This document shows positions 46,026-54,957 of a stretch of 64,000 nucleotides of DNA, piece by piece; positions within the stretch are counted from its first letter, which is position 1, and each line of letters starts with the position of its first letter. Source of the stretch: Gammaproteobacteria bacterium (GTDB taxonomy: Bacteria; Pseudomonadota; Gammaproteobacteria; Arenicellales; Poriferihabitantaceae); NCBI GenBank assembly GCA_026709505.1, contig JAPOSW010000094.1:44924-108923 (forward strand), written 5' to 3'. The position numbers and the translations under genes were made by a program. The notes below the pieces were generated by a model, which had not been told where the DNA came from, did no database searches, and saw nothing but the letters and a program-made list of their open reading frames with translations.

Positions 46026-46221
46026 GTCATGTGCTGGATATTGCGATGAAAATTCCCAGGCAAGTATACTACCAATTTCACAGTCTGCCGGTTCAATATA
46101 CGGGTGCCTTGACGCCTCTTGGCAAATCCATGAATCCTTGATGAGCCGACTGCCCGGGAAGCCTGCCCCATGCCGATGCAGGCAGGATTTCTGGCCCCAG
46201 CCTGCCGGACGGAAAGATGCC
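46026..46221 (-). other. tsf-frr interval where pyrH is normally found
   Basis: In most gammaproteobacteria the order is rpsB-tsf-pyrH-frr. These 196 bases contain no trace of UMP kinase in any frame. A GC-rich hairpin (GCCTGC at 46161-46166 with GCAGGC at 46178-46183) lies about 40 bases after the tsf stop and may attenuate read-through. frr may therefore have its own promoter. Confidence 0.6.
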
Positions 46222-47112
46222 TTAACTTCGAACCTGACTCATTACTTCGGCAACAAAGTCATCGCTTCTTTTCTCAAGGCCTTCGCCGACTTCGAATCGA
46301 ACCATCGCCATGACCTTCGCCCCCTCTGATTCGAGATGTTTTCGCACCTTGATGTCGGGATCCTTCACAAAAGGCTGTTCAAGCAGCGCATTGGCGGAAA
46401 GAAACTTGGCAACTTTTCCCTGGACTATTTTTTCGATGGTCTCGGGCGGCTTGCCCGTCTCTTCCGCCTGTGCCTGATAAATCTTTCTTTCATTGTCCAT
46501 CATGCCCTGATCAACATCCTGTTTGTCAATAAACAATGGAGCAGAGGCAGCAACATGCATCGCAATGTCGAGCTTCAATTGATCGCTGGCCTGATTCAGT
46601 GCCACGATTACGCCAATTTTTGAGCCATGCAGATAATGGCCGATCACGCCTCCTGCAGATTCCAGCAGTGCAAAACGCCTAACCGAAATATTCTCGCCCA
46701 CCTTGGTGATCAGGCCTTGTCGGGCTTCTTCTACAGTGGTGAATCCCGCCTCAGTTGGCCCGCCGGCAATTTCCAGTGTGCCAACATCCGCATTACTGGA
46801 CGGGCAAGCCTCAAGAATGGCGCTTGCAACCTGATTGCAGAACTCGATGAACGAATCGTCCTTGGCAACAAAATCGGTTTCGCAATTTACCTCAAGCAAT
46901 ACTGAGTGCGAGGCATTCGACCGGCAGGCAATGACCCCTTCTGCTGCAATCCTCCCGGCCCGTTTGGCGGCAGCAGCAGCCCCCTTCTTTCTAAGTTCTG
47001 CAATGGCCTGCTCCATGTCGCCCCCGGTCTCTTCCAGAGCCCGCTTGCAATCCATCATTCCGGCTCCCGTCAGTTGACGGAGTTCCTTAATCATTGCAAC
47101 TGAATATGTCAT
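46222..47112 (-). CDS. tsf: Elongation factor Ts
   Basis: A 296-residue nucleotide-exchange factor for EF-Tu. It has the N-terminal UBA-like VAMIKELRQLTGAGMMDCKR and the signature VLLEVNCETDFVAKDDSFIE, then IAMHVAASAPLF and the C-terminal MVRFEVGEGLEKR. It is downstream of rpsB with about 90 bases between. Confidence 0.97.
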   Translation of the reverse strand: MTYSVAMIKELRQLTGAGMMDCKRALEETGGDMEQAIAELRKKGAAAAAKRAGRIAAEGVIACRSNASHSVLLEVNCETDFVAKDDSFIEFCNQVASAILEACPSSNADVGTLEIAGGPTEAGFTTVEEARQGLITKVGENISVRRFALLESAGGVIGHYLHGSKIGVIVALNQASDQLKLDIAMHVAASAPLFIDKQDVDQGMMDNERKIYQAQAEETGKPPETIEKIVQGKVAKFLSANALLEQPFVKDPDIKVRKHLESEGAKVMAMVRFEVGEGLEKRSDDFVAEVMSQVRS

Positions 47113-47203
47113 GATTTAAATTTCTCTTGCAAACTATTGTTATGAGGATAAATAGAGGAATTCGGTCTCTACGGGCAGCCGCTCAGCACAAACTGACTGA
47201 CCG

Positions 47204-48394
47204 TCAGGCAAATGGATCTTCGTTCTTGACCTTGGCCGGTGCCGGTTCAACCGGTCGAGTCAGCATTGAACTGCTCTTCAGCAATATTTCACGGACCCGT
47301 TCATAACTGATTCCCAGTCGGCCTGAAATATCCTGATGATCCATGCCAGCCTCATGCATATAGCGGATTGCCCCGTCCTGACTCCGGGTACCTGCCACAA
47401 CCTCCGCCAGAATGTCCTCGACTTTATCCAGGCTGGGCGATACGGCTTTCGAACGGGATGATTCGGATTCGGTAGCCGGCTTTCCGGAAGATTCCATTTC
47501 CGATTTTGCGACCCTCCTTCTCACGACCTTCTTTTTGACCACTTGTCTCGGCGCGGCATCCTCAACCAGTTCCTCTCCGGACTCGCCCGCTTTCTGATCA
47601 TCTCCAGAGTCTTCCTGATCTTCGGACTCGAGAACACCTGACAGATCCATGACCTTGCCCGCTTCTTCGACATCGACAAACTGGTCATCCGCACTCAGGG
47701 GGGCTGCGAGCTTTCTCGTCTCATGCGCCTCCTTGATTGCGGTTGACATGGCCTCCAGATACAGGCCAATTGCCTTTGCAGAGTCGTCATTGCCAGGAAT
47801 CACATAATCGACATTTCCCGGGGGGCAGTTGGTATCCACGACGGCAACCACCGGTATCCCCAGTTTTGCCGCTTCCCTGACCGCAATCTTTTCATACTGG
47901 ATATCGATGACAAACAGGGCATCGGGCAACCCGTCGAGATTCTTGATTCCGGATAGCGTCCGGTCAAGCTTGACTCTTTCCCGGTCTAGTGACAGTATTT
48001 CCTTCTTGCTTAATTTCGCGCTCTCGGCACCGACCATGAAGACCTCGAGATCCTTCAGTCGCGCGATGGAATTCCTGACTGTCTTGAAGTTCGTCAGCAT
48101 GCCTCCCAGCCAACGATGGTCAACGTATGGGGAATTGCAGTCCAAGGCAGCCTGGCGGACCTGTTTGCTGGCCTGGCGTTTGGTTCCCACGAACAGGACA
48201 CTGCCGCCCTGCGCCACCACCGAACCCAGATAGTTTCTGGCCTCGTCCAGCATGGGCAAGGTCTTTTCCAGATTGATGATGTGAATTTTATTTCGGCGGC
48301 CGAATATGTAAGGCGCCATGGATGGGGACCAGTATCGAGTCTGGTGCCCGAAGTGAACACCGGCCTGCAACAGCCGTCGCATATCAATTGTCAT
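47204..48394 (-). CDS. rpsB: Ribosomal protein S2 with a long C-terminal extension carrying a predicted HTH
   Basis: Residues 1 to about 232 are a complete bacterial S2 ([56 protein letters not shown]). A normal S2 ends near 240; this protein has 396 residues. Residues ~235-282 are acidic and disordered, and ~285-297 strongly basic ([13 protein letters not shown]). After a Ser-rich linker, residues ~322-375 form a compact helical unit with [20 protein letters not shown], which looks like a helix-turn-helix. The tail ends NEDPFA. No frameshift or stop separates the parts and codon use is uniform, so the fusion appears genuine. It is the first gene of the tsf operon, and S2 normally autoregulates this operon. 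Confidence 0.93.
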   Translation of the reverse strand: MTIDMRRLLQAGVHFGHQTRYWSPSMAPYIFGRRNKIHIINLEKTLPMLDEARNYLGSVVAQGGSVLFVGTKRQASKQVRQAALDCNSPYVDHRWLGGMLTNFKTVRNSIARLKDLEVFMVGAESAKLSKKEILSLDRERVKLDRTLSGIKNLDGLPDALFVIDIQYEKIAVREAAKLGIPVVAVVDTNCPPGNVDYVIPGNDDSAKAIGLYLEAMSTAIKEAHETRKLAAPLSADDQFVDVEEAGKVMDLSGVLESEDQEDSGDDQKAGESGEELVEDAAPRQVVKKKVVRRRVAKSEMESSGKPATESESSRSKAVSPSLDKVEDILAEVVAGTRSQDGAIRYMHEAGMDHQDISGRLGISYERVREILLKSSSMLTRPVEPAPAKVKNEDPFA

Positions 48395-48580
48395 GGATAT
48401 TCATCCGTATCTTGCATGGGTTGTGACCACCACGGCTACTGTATTCCGACCGGCCTGAAACATGCAGGCCAGCACCCGGGAATACATAATCACCGTGTGC
48501 GAATTTCTGCCAGATCGGATACAAATTCACTGCCAATGACAGCAATTGGAATCGACCCGGCTTCCGGAGCGTACATTATA
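48395..48580 (-). promoter_or_regulatory. rpsB promoter and long 5' leader
   Basis: A perfect TATAAT -10 box (complement at 48575-48580) lies about 180 bases upstream of the rpsB start. The -35 region is weak (TGTTTT-like). The intervening leader can fold into stems around 48420-48490, consistent with the S2-binding leader known from gammaproteobacterial rpsB operons. The autoregulation is inferred. Confidence 0.5.
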
Positions 48581-48730
48581 ATGGAATCCGGGTACTGAAA
48601 ACAGAATAATTTTCGCCTCTGACTGAAGGAATGTTTCTGTACGGCATTCTCCCGGCTTTCAGAATGACAGTGAGAAATTCACGGCAACCATGGTTATCCC
48701 TGCCCTGATGAGCTAGTTCATGAATCCCCG

Positions 48731-49599
48731 TCAATTAAGGGTCTGTTCGAAGTGGCAGGCAACTGCATCGCTTGGTGTCTGCACGGCATCAGGCCGATCA
48801 TGAAAGTCAAGTTGTGTGACGTCATCCAGCATCATCAACTCGACAGCATTGCCGCCCGTTCGGCATATGTCTTGACGTCTTGCGGGATAGCGGCGGCCTC
48901 AGAGTGAACCATCAGGGTCGTTTTGCTCTGGATTTCCGCGGTCTTCAGAGCATCGTAACTCAACCAGCCATCCCATGACGCAACATTGATACTTGTTGTC
49001 GTAATTCCGGAACCATGCCGTGGTCTGTCCAGATACAGTAAGGAACCTGATACATCAACGAACCTTCATTGGCCAGGCTGGCCGCCTCCAGATAAACAGG
49101 CGCGCTTGGAGCTTTCTGCCCGTTTGGCAGCCTGAATCAGGTTGTTGGCGGATGCTTCCCCTCCGTCAACATTGTTGACGATCTCCCGGTGATGCAGTGC
49201 TGAGCAAATGACTCGATATTCGGGTTTGTCGCTGCTGCACCGCTCATGTAACCCTCTGAAGCACATATGCCCAGTCCTGCAAGTCTGGCATTATCGATTT
49301 CAGGACGAGTGACCAGATGGTTGATTGCCGCGTTGATGCCTTCGGTTTTCGTTTTGCATCTTCCAGAAACCCGATGCTGTCGCTGGATTCGACCCACCCT
49401 GGAAATCAAGTACCAGGGCCAAGTATCCACGTTCTGCCAATTCAGCAACATATATGGCTGGCATCGGCTCCTTGACAGTTTTCCATGCGCCGGGTACCGC
49501 TGCACTGGGCAGTTTATCGCCCTCGCGACAGTCATAGGGAAAGAACAATTTTCCGACCAGAGACTGGTTCTGGCCTGGGAATGAGACGGACTTTTGCAT
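48731..49599 (-). pseudogene. Alpha/beta hydrolase (dienelactone-hydrolase-like), multiply frameshifted
   Basis: From the ATG at 49599: SVSFPGQNQSLVGKLFFPYD, AWKTVKEPMPAIYVAELAER and GYLALVLDFQGG. The sequence then shifts frame to EGINAAINHLVTRPEIDNA, LAGLGICASEGYMSGAAATN (nucleophile elbow, with Cys in G-x-C-x-S/G as in this group). It shifts again to INVASWDGWLSYDALKTAEI and TTLMVHSEAAAIPQDV, and finally VTQLDFHDRPDAVQTPSDAV with stop at 48731-48733. The order of segments matches an intact family member, but at least three frame changes are needed. It separates rpsB from the divergent map gene. Confidence 0.8.
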
Positions 49600-49969
49600 A
49601 ATAGCTCCTACTCGGCAGTTGAAAATAAAGGCAATACGCATGATATTGCCACGTAACGGAGAAATTTATTCATCGGTTGTATGATTAAGCCAAGTGTGCA
49701 TCTGTTCGGATAATTTGCCTGAAAAAACAGTATCCCGCTGAACCGGCTGGCTTGTTTGTTTAGGATTCCTGCCTTCTTGCCGGGCAATCGGATTCCGGTC
49801 CCCAAATAATCAGCCACTCGGATCATCTCTCGGCCGGGCCGCTTCTCTTCTCTATGGCGTCGAGAATCAACATGGAAGGCAACGGCCCCTGAGCCGGCAT
49901 GATTATTTTAGGACTTGGCATATCTGATGAATTGGCCTAAACATTCCAGGCTTCCTTGATTATGATGTC

Positions 49970-49998
49970 TTCGCACCATGGGGCTGGCGGCTTATAAT
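49970..49998 (+). promoter_or_regulatory. Candidate map-glnD promoter
   Basis: TTCGCA (49970-49975), a 17-base spacer and TATAAT (49993-49998) lie 30 bases upstream of the map start. The rest of the 49600-50028 interval contains no gene that I can recognise. Confidence 0.4.
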
Positions 49999-50028
49999 TG
50001 CTGCTTGCGAAAAAGAAACGGTTTACAA

Positions 50029-50781
50029 ATGGCAGTCACTATCAAAACCCCAGAGGAAATCCAGAAAATGCGAGTCGCCGGGCGATTAGCGGCTCAGGTA
50101 CTTGAGATGATCGGACCTGAGGTCAAGCCCGGCGCAACTACGGATACTCTGAACTACCTATGCCACGACTACATTGTCAATACGCAAAAGGCAATCCCTG
50201 CCCCGCTGAACTACAAGGGGTTTCCGAAATCCATCTGTACATCAGTCAACCATGTCGTCTGTCACGGCATACCCAGTGATAAAATGCTCAAGACTGGAGA
50301 CATCATCAATATTGATATCACCGTCATCAAGGATGGTTATCATGGAGATACCAGTCGCATGTTTTTTGTCGGCGAACCTTCGATTCGAGCACGTCGCCTC
50401 TGTGAAATCAGCCATGAAAGCATGTATCGGGGCATCAGGATGGTTCGCCCCGGTGCCCGGCTCGGGGACATTGGGCACGCTATTCAGAAGTATGTCGAGT
50501 CCAATGGCTTTTCCGTAGTCAGGGAATACTGCGGACATGGGATCGGTCGAGGCTTTCATGAGGATCCGCAGATTCTGCACTACGGCACACCGAACACCGG
50601 CATGGAAATCGCTGAAGGCATGACATTCACAATTGAACCAATGGTCAATGTCGGCAAAAAGGAAACCCGGCTACTCGGCGATGGCTGGACGGTAATTACC
50701 CGGGATAAAAGCCTGTCTGCGCAATGGGAGCACACGATCCTGGTGACTGCTGATGGCTATGAAATTCTGACACAGCCATGA
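50029..50781 (+). CDS. map: Methionine aminopeptidase, type I
   Basis: A 250-residue enzyme starting MAVTIKTPEEIQKMRVAGRL at 50029. The metal ligands are Asp in INIDITVIKDGYHGDTSRMF, His in YCGHGIGRGFHEDPQI, and Glu in TFTIEPMVN and QWEHTILVT. It removes N-terminal Met and lies next to glnD (ATGA overlap), a common gammaproteobacterial arrangement. The frame is open 17 codons further upstream, but that stretch spans the promoter. Confidence 0.97.
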   Translation: MAVTIKTPEEIQKMRVAGRLAAQVLEMIGPEVKPGATTDTLNYLCHDYIVNTQKAIPAPLNYKGFPKSICTSVNHVVCHGIPSDKMLKTGDIINIDITVIKDGYHGDTSRMFFVGEPSIRARRLCEISHESMYRGIRMVRPGARLGDIGHAIQKYVESNGFSVVREYCGHGIGRGFHEDPQILHYGTPNTGMEIAEGMTFTIEPMVNVGKKETRLLGDGWTVITRDKSLSAQWEHTILVTADGYEILTQP

Positions 50782-53426
50782 ATCGACTCAGCCATTCCGA
50801 AATTTTTGATGAGACCCGGCTGAGCGAGGTCACAGCGGATTCAGCGGATGGAGTTGAGGCTTTCAGCGACCTCATCTACCGGGGCCATAATGTGCTGTCG
50901 GAATACCACCTTTCAGGCGGCCGTTCCGATATCCTGTGCAAGCAGCGGGTCTGGATGACCGACAGAATTCTGATCAGGGCATGGAAACAATCCACAAACG
51001 GGTTCGACTGTACCGATAGCTTATCGTTAATTGCAGTCGGGGGCTATGGAAGGAAAGAGCTGAATCTCGCATCAGACATTGACCTCTTGTTTCTGATGCC
51101 GGGGAAAATCAAGGATTCGCACAAACAGCACATCGAGAAATTTGTGCGGCTTTGCTGGGATATCGGCATCAAAATCGGGCACAGCGCGAGAACTCTTCCT
51201 GATTGCGTGAAACTCGGCAAGCAGGATCTGACGATTGCCACGTCAATGATGGAAATGCGATTGCTGGAAGGAGACCAGAAATCTTTCGATCAGGTCAACG
51301 CACGAATGCGGCGAAAGGATATCTGGCCTCCAGACAAGTTTTTCCAGGCCAAAATGCAGGAGCAATGGCAAAGACACCTTCGCTACGGTGAAACGCAGTT
51401 CAATCTGGAACCCAATCTCAAGGAGAGTCCGGGCGGCCTGCGTGATCTGCACATGATCGGCTGGATCACTAATCGATACTTTGGCACAAGGCGTATTGAG
51501 GACCTGGTTGAGCACTCCTTCATTACCGAACAGGAATACCGCACCCTGATGAACTCCCGAAACTTTCTGTGGAAGCTTCGAAATGGGCTGCATGCACTCG
51601 CTGGTCGATGCGAGGATCGATTGCTGGTTGACTTACAGCGCGATCTGTCAAGTCAGCTTGGATACCATGATGATTCAACCCGGATGGGCGTTGAGAAACT
51701 CATGCAGCAGTACTACAGAACTGCCAAGGAGATTCAGATACTGAATGAGACCGTGCTGCAGCACTTCGATGAGGTTCTTCTAAACAGGAAGCCGCCGATT
51801 GTCCGCAAAATCAATCAACGGTTCAACCAGATCGGCAAGCTCCTGCAAATTTCCAGTCAAAAAGTCTTCGAGCGCCACCCCAGTGCCCTGCTGGAGCTGT
51901 TTCACGTCATGCAGCACAATCCGGAGCTTGCCGGGGTGGAAGCGGCGACAGTCCGCAAGCTGAGGAGCAGCCTGCATCTGATTGACAGCAATTTCAGAAA
52001 AGATCCGGAAAATCGTCGTCTCTTTCTCGAGATATTCAAACACCCATTGGGATTGACGCATTCCTTAAGGCGCATGAATACCTATGGGGTGCTGGGCCGG
52101 TTCTTTCCAGAATGGGGAAAGATAGTCGGCCAGATGCAGCATGACCTGTTTCACATTTTTACGGTTGATACCCATTCGCTGTTCGTGGTCAGAAATCTGC
52201 GGCGATTGATGATGGACGAATACCGACACGAGTTTCCAATCCTCTCGGATATCATCAGCAAGCTAAACCAGCGCGAACGCCTATTCCTGGCAGCGCTGTG
52301 TCATGACATCGGCAAGGGCAGCGGCCGGGATCATTCGGAAGTCGGCGAGAAAATAGCACTGTCGCTATGCCGCAGGCTGGGCATGAATGAATACGATTCG
52401 GGCTTTGTAAGCTGGCTGGTTCGCCATCACCTCCTGATGTCGTTTACCGCCCAGAAAGAGGATACTTCGGACCCACGAATTGTTGAACGTTTTGCCGAAC
52501 AGGTAGGCGATCAGGAGCACCTCGATAATCTCTATCTACTCACTGTAGCGGACATACGAGGCACCAGCCACACTCTATGGAACGAATGGAAAGGAAGGCT
52601 TCTTAGCAACCTCTACCATGCCACATCAAGGCTATTTCGCTCTGGACTGGGTTCCACTGCGGCAATTGGACAACGCGTGGAGCAACGGAAACACGCCATT
52701 CGCAAGCTGGTCGACCCTGGAATCGACAACTGTCGCCTCAACAAGTTCTGGGCACAGATGGATGAGGAATATTTTCTGCGCAATGCCCCGATTACTTCGG
52801 CCTGGCAGGCAGAGCAAATCTGCAATGCCTCGCTGTCGGACCTGCCTTTGGTGGCCGCTCGCTATCGCCCGGAAATCGATGCTGAGCAAATCCTGATCGT
52901 AACTCCCGAGCTTGAAGATCAGCTAGTGCGGGCGACTGCGGCACTGGACAGTCTGCGTCTGGGGATCCTCGATGCACGCATGCACCACACCAGCTCAGGC
53001 CTGAGTATCATGATCTTCATTGCCACCAATGACGAACCCCGCCCAATTACCGACCAGGCCATCGAACAGCAGCGCGAAAAGTTGCGGCGGTCCATGTTGT
53101 CGTCCGTGAATGGATACAGCCCTGTTGCATTGAATCTGCCGAGAGTCAAGAAGCAGTTCAAGGTTCCCACGCGCGTGGTGTTCGAGGACAATAAAGACTT
53201 AGGCCATACGACCATGGAGGTCACATCGCAGGATCGGCCCAGTCTGCTGTACAATGTATCCCGCGCCCTGTTTGAGCATAAGATTCGCCTGGTCTCGGCC
53301 AAGGTCTCAACGCTTGGCGAGAAAGCTGAGGACACTTTTTTCATCACTGACCGGGATGGATTCCCCATGTCTGACCTGCGGCAAAGATCATTTCTCGAGT
53401 CACGGATTAAATCTCTGCTCAACTAG
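50778..53426 (+). CDS. glnD: Bifunctional uridylyltransferase/uridylyl-removing enzyme GlnD
   Basis: The 882-residue sensor of glutamine modifies PII proteins. Its domains are, in order, a nucleotidyltransferase (AVGGYGRKELNLASDIDLLF), GlnD helical regions with NLKESPGGLRDLHMI, an HD domain (LAALCHDIGKGSGRDHSEVG) and two C-terminal ACT domains (TTMEVTSQDRPSLLYNVSRA). Start overlaps map; the TAG stop abuts the next ATG. Confidence 0.97.
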   Translation: MNRLSHSEIFDETRLSEVTADSADGVEAFSDLIYRGHNVLSEYHLSGGRSDILCKQRVWMTDRILIRAWKQSTNGFDCTDSLSLIAVGGYGRKELNLASDIDLLFLMPGKIKDSHKQHIEKFVRLCWDIGIKIGHSARTLPDCVKLGKQDLTIATSMMEMRLLEGDQKSFDQVNARMRRKDIWPPDKFFQAKMQEQWQRHLRYGETQFNLEPNLKESPGGLRDLHMIGWITNRYFGTRRIEDLVEHSFITEQEYRTLMNSRNFLWKLRNGLHALAGRCEDRLLVDLQRDLSSQLGYHDDSTRMGVEKLMQQYYRTAKEIQILNETVLQHFDEVLLNRKPPIVRKINQRFNQIGKLLQISSQKVFERHPSALLELFHVMQHNPELAGVEAATVRKLRSSLHLIDSNFRKDPENRRLFLEIFKHPLGLTHSLRRMNTYGVLGRFFPEWGKIVGQMQHDLFHIFTVDTHSLFVVRNLRRLMMDEYRHEFPILSDIISKLNQRERLFLAALCHDIGKGSGRDHSEVGEKIALSLCRRLGMNEYDSGFVSWLVRHHLLMSFTAQKEDTSDPRIVERFAEQVGDQEHLDNLYLLTVADIRGTSHTLWNEWKGRLLSNLYHATSRLFRSGLGSTAAIGQRVEQRKHAIRKLVDPGIDNCRLNKFWAQMDEEYFLRNAPITSAWQAEQICNASLSDLPLVAARYRPEIDAEQILIVTPELEDQLVRATAALDSLRLGILDARMHHTSSGLSIMIFIATNDEPRPITDQAIEQQREKLRRSMLSSVNGYSPVALNLPRVKKQFKVPTRVVFEDNKDLGHTTMEVTSQDRPSLLYNVSRALFEHKIRLVSAKVSTLGEKAEDTFFITDRDGFPMSDLRQRSFLESRIKSLLN

Positions 53427-54449
53427 ATGGATGAAGCAAAACTTCTGGCAGTCAGCCAGTTTCTGGCCAATTCAGGGTATGCGGGATGCAAAATAACGAG
53501 CCTTGTTCCAGATGCTTCCTTTCGCCAGTATCATCGTCTGGAGCGTGATGGACAAAAGGCCATGCTGCTGGATGCTCCACCCGACAAGGAAAATCTTCGA
53601 GACTTTATCTCGATTAGCACTCATCTGCAAAAACTTGGAATCCGATGCCCGAAAATCTATGACCATGACATGGCTCTGGGGTTTGCCCTTATTGAAGATT
53701 TGGGGGACCTGACCTTTACCCGGCTTCTGAATGAAAGGGCTGACGAGACTGCACTATACACACAGGCGATCCATGTATTGGCCAACTTGCACAACAATCC
53801 AACGGCATGCGACATTAAACTCCCGTACTATGATTGGCGGCATTTCATCGATGAGGCACTATTGTTTGTGGACTGGTATCTGCCGTTGGCCGCAGGAGAG
53901 CGCATGCCTGAAACAGACAGGGATGCATTTATTGAAGAATGGTTTGAAATCCATGACAGACTATCTCCCCTGGAGGACAGCCTCGTGCTTCGCGATTACC
54001 ATGTCGACAATCTGATGCAGGTCGGAAATGATTGCGCGGTACTGGATTATCAGGATGCACTGATTGGATCCTGCTCCTATGACTTTATCTCTCTGCTTGA
54101 AGATGCGCGCCGGGATATTTCACGCGAGCTGTTCGACAGCATGATCGAATTATATTGGTCACTGAGGGACGAGCAGGTTGACCGCAAGAATTTCCGGCAG
54201 CATTGCTCTATATTCGGCGCCGCACGACACATGAAGATTGCCGGCATATTTACCCGGCTCTGGGTAAGAGACAACAAGCCAGTCTACCTGAAACACCTGC
54301 CCCGAGTTATCGGCTATATTTCAAGATCGCTGCATGACCCCAAGCTGAAGCGAATCCAGAAGTGGCTTTCCAGTCTGGGTGTCGAATTGCGTACAATCAG
54401 TCCCGCATTGAGTCGAGAACAGCTATTGGAAATATGCCAGTCACCTTGA
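53427..54449 (+). CDS. amgK: Aminoglycoside-phosphotransferase-fold kinase, AmgK-like
   Basis: A 340-residue kinase with the APH fold. FRQYHRLERDGQKAMLLDAP comes first, then ALIEDLGDLTFTRLL, the catalytic loop VLRDYHVDNLMQVG and the metal-binding AVLDYQDALIGSCSYDF. The C-terminal LKRIQKWLSSLGVELRTISP resembles AmgK, which phosphorylates N-acetylmuramate/N-acetylglucosamine at the anomeric position in peptidoglycan recycling. AmgK normally sits beside murU, but here ridA follows and murU is absent, so the assignment is by sequence only. Confidence 0.8.
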   Translation: MDEAKLLAVSQFLANSGYAGCKITSLVPDASFRQYHRLERDGQKAMLLDAPPDKENLRDFISISTHLQKLGIRCPKIYDHDMALGFALIEDLGDLTFTRLLNERADETALYTQAIHVLANLHNNPTACDIKLPYYDWRHFIDEALLFVDWYLPLAAGERMPETDRDAFIEEWFEIHDRLSPLEDSLVLRDYHVDNLMQVGNDCAVLDYQDALIGSCSYDFISLLEDARRDISRELFDSMIELYWSLRDEQVDRKNFRQHCSIFGAARHMKIAGIFTRLWVRDNKPVYLKHLPRVIGYISRSLHDPKLKRIQKWLSSLGVELRTISPALSREQLLEICQSP

Positions 54450-54515
54450 GCATCTGCGTTCGCATCAATAAGCATGCATCAGAATCCAGTTCATTCACCT
54501 GCACAAGCCCCTATC

Positions 54516-54941
54516 ATGAGTGATATCCATTACCGCCATCGCAAATTCAACACAAGAGACACCTATCCCAACCAGAAACTCGACAATGACCTATGTCAGG
54601 TGGTTTGCGCAAAAGGCACCCTGGTTTTTGTGCGAGGCCAGGTTGGGCAGGATATCGATGATTTCAAGAGCATTGCCGAAGAAAGTGCCTATGCACAGGC
54701 TGATCGAGCGATGCAGAATGTAAGTCAATTGCTTGAAGAGGTCGACTCCAAGCTTGAGCATATCTGCCGGATTCAGGTCTATATCACCGACCGAAAGTAC
54801 CGCGATGACGTCTATCAGGCAATTGGCAAGTGGTTGAAAGGAGTTTATCCGGTATCGACCGGGCTAGTTGTCCAGGGCCTGGCAAGACCGGAGTGGGTTA
54901 TGGAGATTGAGGCAACCGCAGTGATTCCTGAACCCGAATAG
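54516..54941 (+). CDS. RidA-family protein
   Basis: About 141 residues from the ATG at 54516. TLVFVRGQVGQDIDDFKSIA, AYAQADRAMQNVSQLLEEVD and HICRIQVYITDRKYRDDVYQ match the RidA/YER057c/UK114 family. Canonical RidA deaminates reactive enamines and has a catalytic-site Arg in the segment V-x-V-A-x-LP; this protein has STGLVVQGLARPEWVMEIEA, like the broader Rid subfamilies. The exact substrate is unknown. Confidence 0.82.
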   Translation: MSDIHYRHRKFNTRDTYPNQKLDNDLCQVVCAKGTLVFVRGQVGQDIDDFKSIAEESAYAQADRAMQNVSQLLEEVDSKLEHICRIQVYITDRKYRDDVYQAIGKWLKGVYPVSTGLVVQGLARPEWVMEIEATAVIPEPE

Positions 54942-54957
54942 CAAGTGGGCTTCTACA

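Noticed and set aside
46161..46183. Hairpin after tsf as a strong terminator
   Set aside because: The stem is only six base pairs with an 11-base loop and no T run, so it was kept only as a remark in the tsf-frr interval.
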